Source of the DNA: Candidatus Uhrbacteria bacterium
GTDB taxonomy: Bacteria; Patescibacteriota; Patescibacteriia; SG8-24
NCBI GenBank assembly: GCA_016205965.1
Contig: JACQSM010000104.1
Span: 1-16,263 of the forward strand
Direction: 5' to 3'
DNA: 16,263 bases
In this document: positions 13,395-16,263 of the stretch, in pieces
How positions within the stretch are numbered: position 1 is the stretch's first letter
Layout: each line of letters starts with the position of its first letter
Program-made: the position numbers and the translations under genes
Notes under the pieces: model-generated
Database searches by the model: none
The model's input: the letters and a program-made list of their open reading frames with translations, nothing else
Told to the model about the DNA's origin: nothing

Positions 13395-15194
13395 TCAGCC
13401 CTGGTGCAAGCGTTGCAGCGAGGCGATCTGACGGTAGATGCCGGGCCGGTCGATGAGCTCGTCATGCGTGCCGGCGTCGGCGATGCAGCCGTGGTCGACC
13501 ACGAAGATGCGGTCGGCGTCGCGGACGGTGGCGAGCTTGTGAGCGATGATGATGACCGTGCGGCCCTTGCAGATCTCGGCCATGGCCTCATGGATCTTCT
13601 GTTCGCTCATGGAGTCGACGTTGGACGTCGCTTCGTCGAAGACCAGGATCGGCGGGTCGATCAGCAGCGCCCGGGCGATGCCGACGCGCTGGCGCTGGCC
13701 GCCGGACAGGAACTGGCCGCCGTTGCCGACGACCGTGTCATACCCGTGCTCGAGATCTTCCATGATGAACTCGTGGGCGTTGGCCGCTTTGGCGGCGCGG
13801 ACGACGGCCTCGCGGTCGATGCCCGGACAGCCGTAGGCGATGTTCTCGGCCACGGTGTCGTTCTTGATTTCGACTTCCTGCGGCACGTAGCCGATCTGCC
13901 GACGGAAGGCAGCCTTGCGCATCCGCTTGAGGGGGATGCCGTCGATGGCGACTTCGCCGCTGTCGGGATCGTAGAAACGCTCGACCAGCTTGGCGATGGT
14001 GGTTTTGCCGCCGCCCGACGGTCCGACCAGGCCGACTTTCTGGCCCGGTTCGATGACCAGCCGCAGATTCTGCAGCACCGGCGGCCGAGGCGGAGCCGCC
14101 GCGCCGCGTCTCGGATAGGAGTAGACGATGTCGCGGTACTCGATGCGTCCCTGAAAGCGGGCCGGAGGCTCGACCGGATCGTCCGGATCGGGCGTCGTCT
14201 CGGGCTCGGCCAGGATCGCCTGCATGCGCAGCACCGGCTCCATGGCCTCGGCTACGCGGTCGAAGATCGAACCGACCCGATAGCATGAGACGAAGATCCG
14301 TTCAGAGAGCGTGACCACGAAAACCAGTTCGCCGGGCGTCAGGTCGTGCGAAAATACGGCCCAGGCGCAGACGGCGATGACGCCGACGCGCCCGATGCTG
14401 ATGATGCTGTTCCTGACGACGTCGGCCCAGCCGTGGACCGCATACTCCTTTTCGAGAAGCCGGCGGACCTTGGCCCGAAGCCCTTCCACGACCTTCATCT
14501 CCCGTTCTTCCTGGCAGAAGGCCTGGACGGTCATGACGTTGGTGATCGCTTGGCTCAAAATCTCGTCGGCGTCGCCGTCGAGCGCGTGGCGTTCGGATCT
14601 CGTCGCCTGCAGCTTCGTCTTGACCTTCCAGGTCAGATAGCAGAAGACGGCGACGACGGGCAGCATGACCATGATCGCGGCCGCGCACTTGTTGAGGAAC
14701 AGCGCGGCAGTGATCAGTATCTGAACGCCCAGCGGCGCGATCTCGAAGAACAGCAGGCCGGTGAGCGCCGTCATGTTGCCGACGCCCCGGATCACCTTGC
14801 CGACGCTCAACCCGGTGTTCTCGGTGTGATGATAGGAAAGCGGAAGGTTCAGGAGCTTGCGGCCGCAGATCAGCGGCAGGCCGTACTCGAGCAGGCCCAT
14901 CAGCGAGATAAGCCGGTAGTTCTTGCCCGAGGTGACGCCGCCCATGCCGACGAGCACGGCCAACATGGTCCACAGGACCTGGGTGGTCTGTTCCTTGGCG
15001 GCGGCCGCGAAGCTGACGATCAGATCGACGACGTGTTTGAACATCCACGGCTCAACCAGGGCCAGCAGCTGGACCGCGCCGATCCAGATGAAGGCCGTGA
15101 AAACGCGCGAGCGCGCCGCGGTGATGAGCTGCCAATACTTGCGGAAGAAGGTCCGCATGTCGTCTTCGTGATGAAGGGCGACGGAAGATGTCAT
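13395..15194 (-). CDS. ABC exporter half-transporter (membrane domain fused to ATPase domain)
   Basis: 599 residues from the ATG at 15194, with AAGGAGG about six bases upstream. Residues 1-325 are an exporter membrane domain with about six helices (roughly 32-62, 73-88, 143-167, 170-188, 262-281, 286-304). The ATPase domain has Walker A GPSGGGKT (391-398), Q-loop YVPQE with Q439, signature LSGGQ (496-500), Walker B ILVFDE (516-521) and H-loop H552. It is fully canonical and should hydrolyse ATP. Family members export drugs, lipids or peptides. The linker (331-345) is rich in Pro and Asp, like that of the other exporter, supporting an old duplication or a heterodimer pair. The strong terminator downstream and separate leaders argue that the two genes are regulated independently. 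Substrate unknown. Confidence 0.93.
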   Translation of the reverse strand: MTSSVALHHEDDMRTFFRKYWQLITAARSRVFTAFIWIGAVQLLALVEPWMFKHVVDLIVSFAAAAKEQTTQVLWTMLAVLVGMGGVTSGKNYRLISLMGLLEYGLPLICGRKLLNLPLSYHHTENTGLSVGKVIRGVGNMTALTGLLFFEIAPLGVQILITAALFLNKCAAAIMVMLPVVAVFCYLTWKVKTKLQATRSERHALDGDADEILSQAITNVMTVQAFCQEEREMKVVEGLRAKVRRLLEKEYAVHGWADVVRNSIISIGRVGVIAVCAWAVFSHDLTPGELVFVVTLSERIFVSCYRVGSIFDRVAEAMEPVLRMQAILAEPETTPDPDDPVEPPARFQGRIEYRDIVYSYPRRGAAAPPRPPVLQNLRLVIEPGQKVGLVGPSGGGKTTIAKLVERFYDPDSGEVAIDGIPLKRMRKAAFRRQIGYVPQEVEIKNDTVAENIAYGCPGIDREAVVRAAKAANAHEFIMEDLEHGYDTVVGNGGQFLSGGQRQRVGIARALLIDPPILVFDEATSNVDSMSEQKIHEAMAEICKGRTVIIIAHKLATVRDADRIFVVDHGCIADAGTHDELIDRPGIYRQIASLQRLHQG

Positions 15195-15241
15195 GGTGCG
15201 CCTCCTTGGAAAGAGCGATGTCCACTGCTTGGACGGGTGAA

Positions 15242-15268
15242 ATTATCACGAAAAAAGGCCGCCGTCAA
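15242..15268 (-). promoter_or_regulatory. Possible second promoter for the first ABC exporter
   Basis: A -10-like GATAAT (15247-15242) has TTGACG (15268-15263) 15 bases upstream, inside the loop and arm of the terminator at 15275-15251. The spacing is short. If real, it would let the exporter be transcribed independently of the leader RNA. Confidence 0.3.
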
Positions 15269-15275
15269 ACGGCAG
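15251..15275 (-). terminator. Terminator at the end of the leader RNA
   Basis: A six-base-pair stem CTGCCG/CGGCGG (15275-15270 with 15264-15259, one G-T pair) is followed by two C and six T (15256-15251). It lies about 56 bases before the first ABC exporter ATG. Confidence 0.72.
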
Positions 15276-15566
15276 ACTCTCTTCGAAAACTTATTCAGTT
15301 TTGAAACGAAACGAACCGGTCGCTCATTGACCGCTTGGCGATAGATTCGAGCCCGGGTGCATGAAAATGCTATTTCTGGCCCTATTTCGCCTTAACGTGG
15401 GATGGTTTCGGAACCCGTGGCCGCGGCGCTGTTTCCTCTCTAAAGCAGGAATACTGATTTGAGGCCGCGCGACGGATTTTGAACCGATAACCGGTTTCGA
15501 CTCTCGTCCTCATCTGCCGTAACGGAGCTTTGACAAGCAATAACTCGAGAGACTGCGATTGATGAA
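15276..15566 (-). ncRNA. Unidentified structured RNA or regulatory leader, about 290 bases
   Basis: This stretch has no credible ORF on either strand but lies between a near-consensus promoter (15601-15573) and a terminator (15275-15251). Its ends can pair: 15556-15547 with 15281-15272, nine of ten bases with one U-U mismatch. Between them are several local hairpins: AACCG/CGGTT (15496-15492 with 15486-15482), CGCGGC/GCCGCG (15469-15464 with 15427-15422) enclosing TTCCT/AGGAA (15451-15447 with 15437-15433), GCAT/ATGC with loop TTTC (15370-15359), CGGTC/GACCG (15333-15317) and AAAACT/AGTTTT (15302-15286). The 3-prime strand of the closing helix overlaps the first bases of the terminator stem, so the two structures compete, as in riboswitch-controlled attenuators. 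I could not match it to RNase P RNA, tmRNA, SRP RNA, 6S RNA or a T-box. It may be an independent RNA or the 5-prime leader of the ABC exporter. Confidence 0.5.
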
Positions 15567-15572
15567 GAGATC

Positions 15573-15601
15573 ATACTACCACAACGCCGCGATTTTGTCA
15601 A
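15573..15601 (-). promoter_or_regulatory. Strong promoter for the structured RNA / exporter leader
   Basis: A consensus -35 TTGACA (15601-15596) and -10 TAGTAT (15578-15573) have a 17-base spacer. The expected start is near 15566. The TGA stop of the hydrolase gene (15600-15598) lies within the -35 box. Confidence 0.75.
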
Positions 15602-16263
15602 GTCCTTGACCCTAATTCGGCCTTAATATGATCGTACCAGTCTCGATATCCCTCACCGCTCGGATGGTACCAGTCGGCGGCGTAGTACCGCATGGGATCG
15701 AGCGCGAATGGGTCTTTATCGGGTTCGCGAAACAAGTCGACGTAGCGGACGTCTTTTTCCTTGGCGATTCGCATGAACAGCTCGCGGACCTGGCGGGTGC
15801 GGCGGGTGAAGAACCAGCGCGTGCCGATGGGCAAAGCATGGGCCGTGCCGACGTTTCCCGACGTCAGCAGCAAGACGCGTTTGCCGAGGCGTGCGGCCGC
15901 ATCCATGACTCGGGCGATGTCGCCTTCGAGCTTGGTCAGATTCGTACCATGGACGATGTCGTTGGCGCCAACCTGGATCAGGATCAGCTCGAAGCGGCGT
16001 CCTTTGAGCGCGGCCAGGCGCGGCAGAAGCTCTTTGGTCCGGGCGCCGTTGACGCCGAGGTTGACGATCTCGGCTTCGGGAAAGTCGGCACCGAGCCGGC
16101 CGGCGATGGACAGGCTCGGATCTTCGGCCCCGGTACCGACGGCAGTGCTGTCGCCGATGACCAAAATATGGAACTTGGCATCGGGCTTCGCCCGCGAAAA
16201 GGCCTTGGCCCGCGAACGCGAGCTGCAGACCCAGAACCTCCAGCTTGCCGACCGGGTCAAGGA
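15598..16263 (-). CDS. SGNH/GDSL-type hydrolase (esterase/lipase-like), start beyond or near the window edge
   Basis: About 221 residues, open to the window edge, so the true start may lie outside. Counting from the TTG at 16260, block I is VIGDSTAVGTGA with nucleophile S38. Block II is NLGVNGA (Gly as oxyanion residue). Block III is QVGANDIV with N100. Block V is ADWYHPSGEGY with D196 and H199 completing the triad. This is the TesA-like flavodoxin-like fold that cleaves esters of lipids, sugars or arylesters. The residues before HILVIGDS are basic and not strongly hydrophobic, so no signal peptide is visible here. The TGA coincides with the -35 box of the next promoter and no terminator separates them, so read-through into the leader RNA is likely. 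Substrate unknown. Confidence 0.9.
   Translation of the reverse strand, partial: SLTRSASWRFWVCSSRSRAKAFSRAKPDAKFHILVIGDSTAVGTGAEDPSLSIAGRLGADFPEAEIVNLGVNGARTKELLPRLAALKGRRFELILIQVGANDIVHGTNLTKLEGDIARVMDAAARLGKRVLLLTSGNVGTAHALPIGTRWFFTRRTRQVRELFMRIAKEKDVRYVDLFREPDKDPFALDPMRYYAADWYHPSGEGYRDWYDHIKAELGSRT

Noticed and set aside
15344..15360. A tRNA T-loop-like string (ATTCGAGCCCGGG) on the plus strand
   Set aside because: The five bases on each side of the loop do not pair, and no acceptor, D or anticodon arm can be built around it.
15276..15566. RNase P RNA as the identity of the structured RNA
   Set aside because: AAGGCGAAATAGGG (15393-15380, minus) recalls the conserved AAGGCCAAATAGG of RNase P, but the essential GAGGAAAGTCC and ACAGAA core motifs are missing.
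15276..15566. tmRNA as the identity of the structured RNA
   Set aside because: There is no tRNA-like ends pairing, no GGTTCGA T-loop with CCA, and no tag ORF ending in a typical LAA-like peptide.
1..16263. CRISPR array, insertion sequence or prophage genes
   Set aside because: No regularly spaced direct repeats, transposase, integrase or phage structural proteins are visible. The only repeat element is the palindrome at 5883-6040.

Overview
The window is GC-rich (roughly 60 percent by eye) bacterial DNA. Every convincing gene lies on the minus strand, so transcription runs from high to low coordinates. Small operons, very short intergenic gaps and stop codons placed inside or beside terminators suggest a compact genome. 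A large unannotated membrane protein sits directly upstream of a VirD4/TraD-like ATPase, a pairing I associate with the Candidate Phyla Radiation (Patescibacteria, Parcubacteria side). I infer that lineage from gene content and style alone; no marker gene such as rRNA is present.

Layout in transcription order. (1) 16263-15598: C-terminal part of an SGNH/GDSL lipase/esterase-like hydrolase. (2) 15601-15195: about 400 bases without a gene, holding a near-consensus promoter, an apparently structured RNA and a terminator. (3) 15194-13395: an ABC exporter. (4) 13394-13117: a second non-coding stretch with a terminator, a possible promoter, a 37-codon ORF and another terminator. (5) 13116-11206: a second ABC exporter. 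(6) 11073-10495: an unrecognised 192-residue protein with its own promoter and terminator. (7) 10425-9162: a three-gene operon of a MazG-like nucleotide pyrophosphohydrolase, a coiled-coil protein and an MTH1-like Nudix hydrolase, probably a nucleotide-pool cleaning unit. (8) 9080-6047: secD-secF, with parvulin-type prolyl isomerase sequence built into SecD. (9) 6040-5883: a 158-base nested palindrome. (10) 5814-4793: two overlapping genes for small multi-pass membrane proteins. (11) 4726-292: a three-gene operon of the membrane protein, the VirD4-like ATPase with a zinc-finger/proline-rich tail, and a membrane-anchored trypsin-like protease. (12) 203-1: the N-terminal part of an ECF-type sigma factor.

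The shared theme is the cell envelope: Sec export with a tethered folding catalyst, two exporters, a conjugation-like ATPase with a membrane partner and an extracytoplasmic protease, and an alternative sigma factor. The most unusual points are the SecD-parvulin architecture, the two promoter-leader-terminator arrangements ahead of the ABC exporters, the long palindrome after secF, and a six-base loop that serves as stop codon, terminator loop and -35 box at once. Recognisable promoters almost all have 17-base spacers, which makes the sigma-70-type promoter calls fairly consistent with one another.
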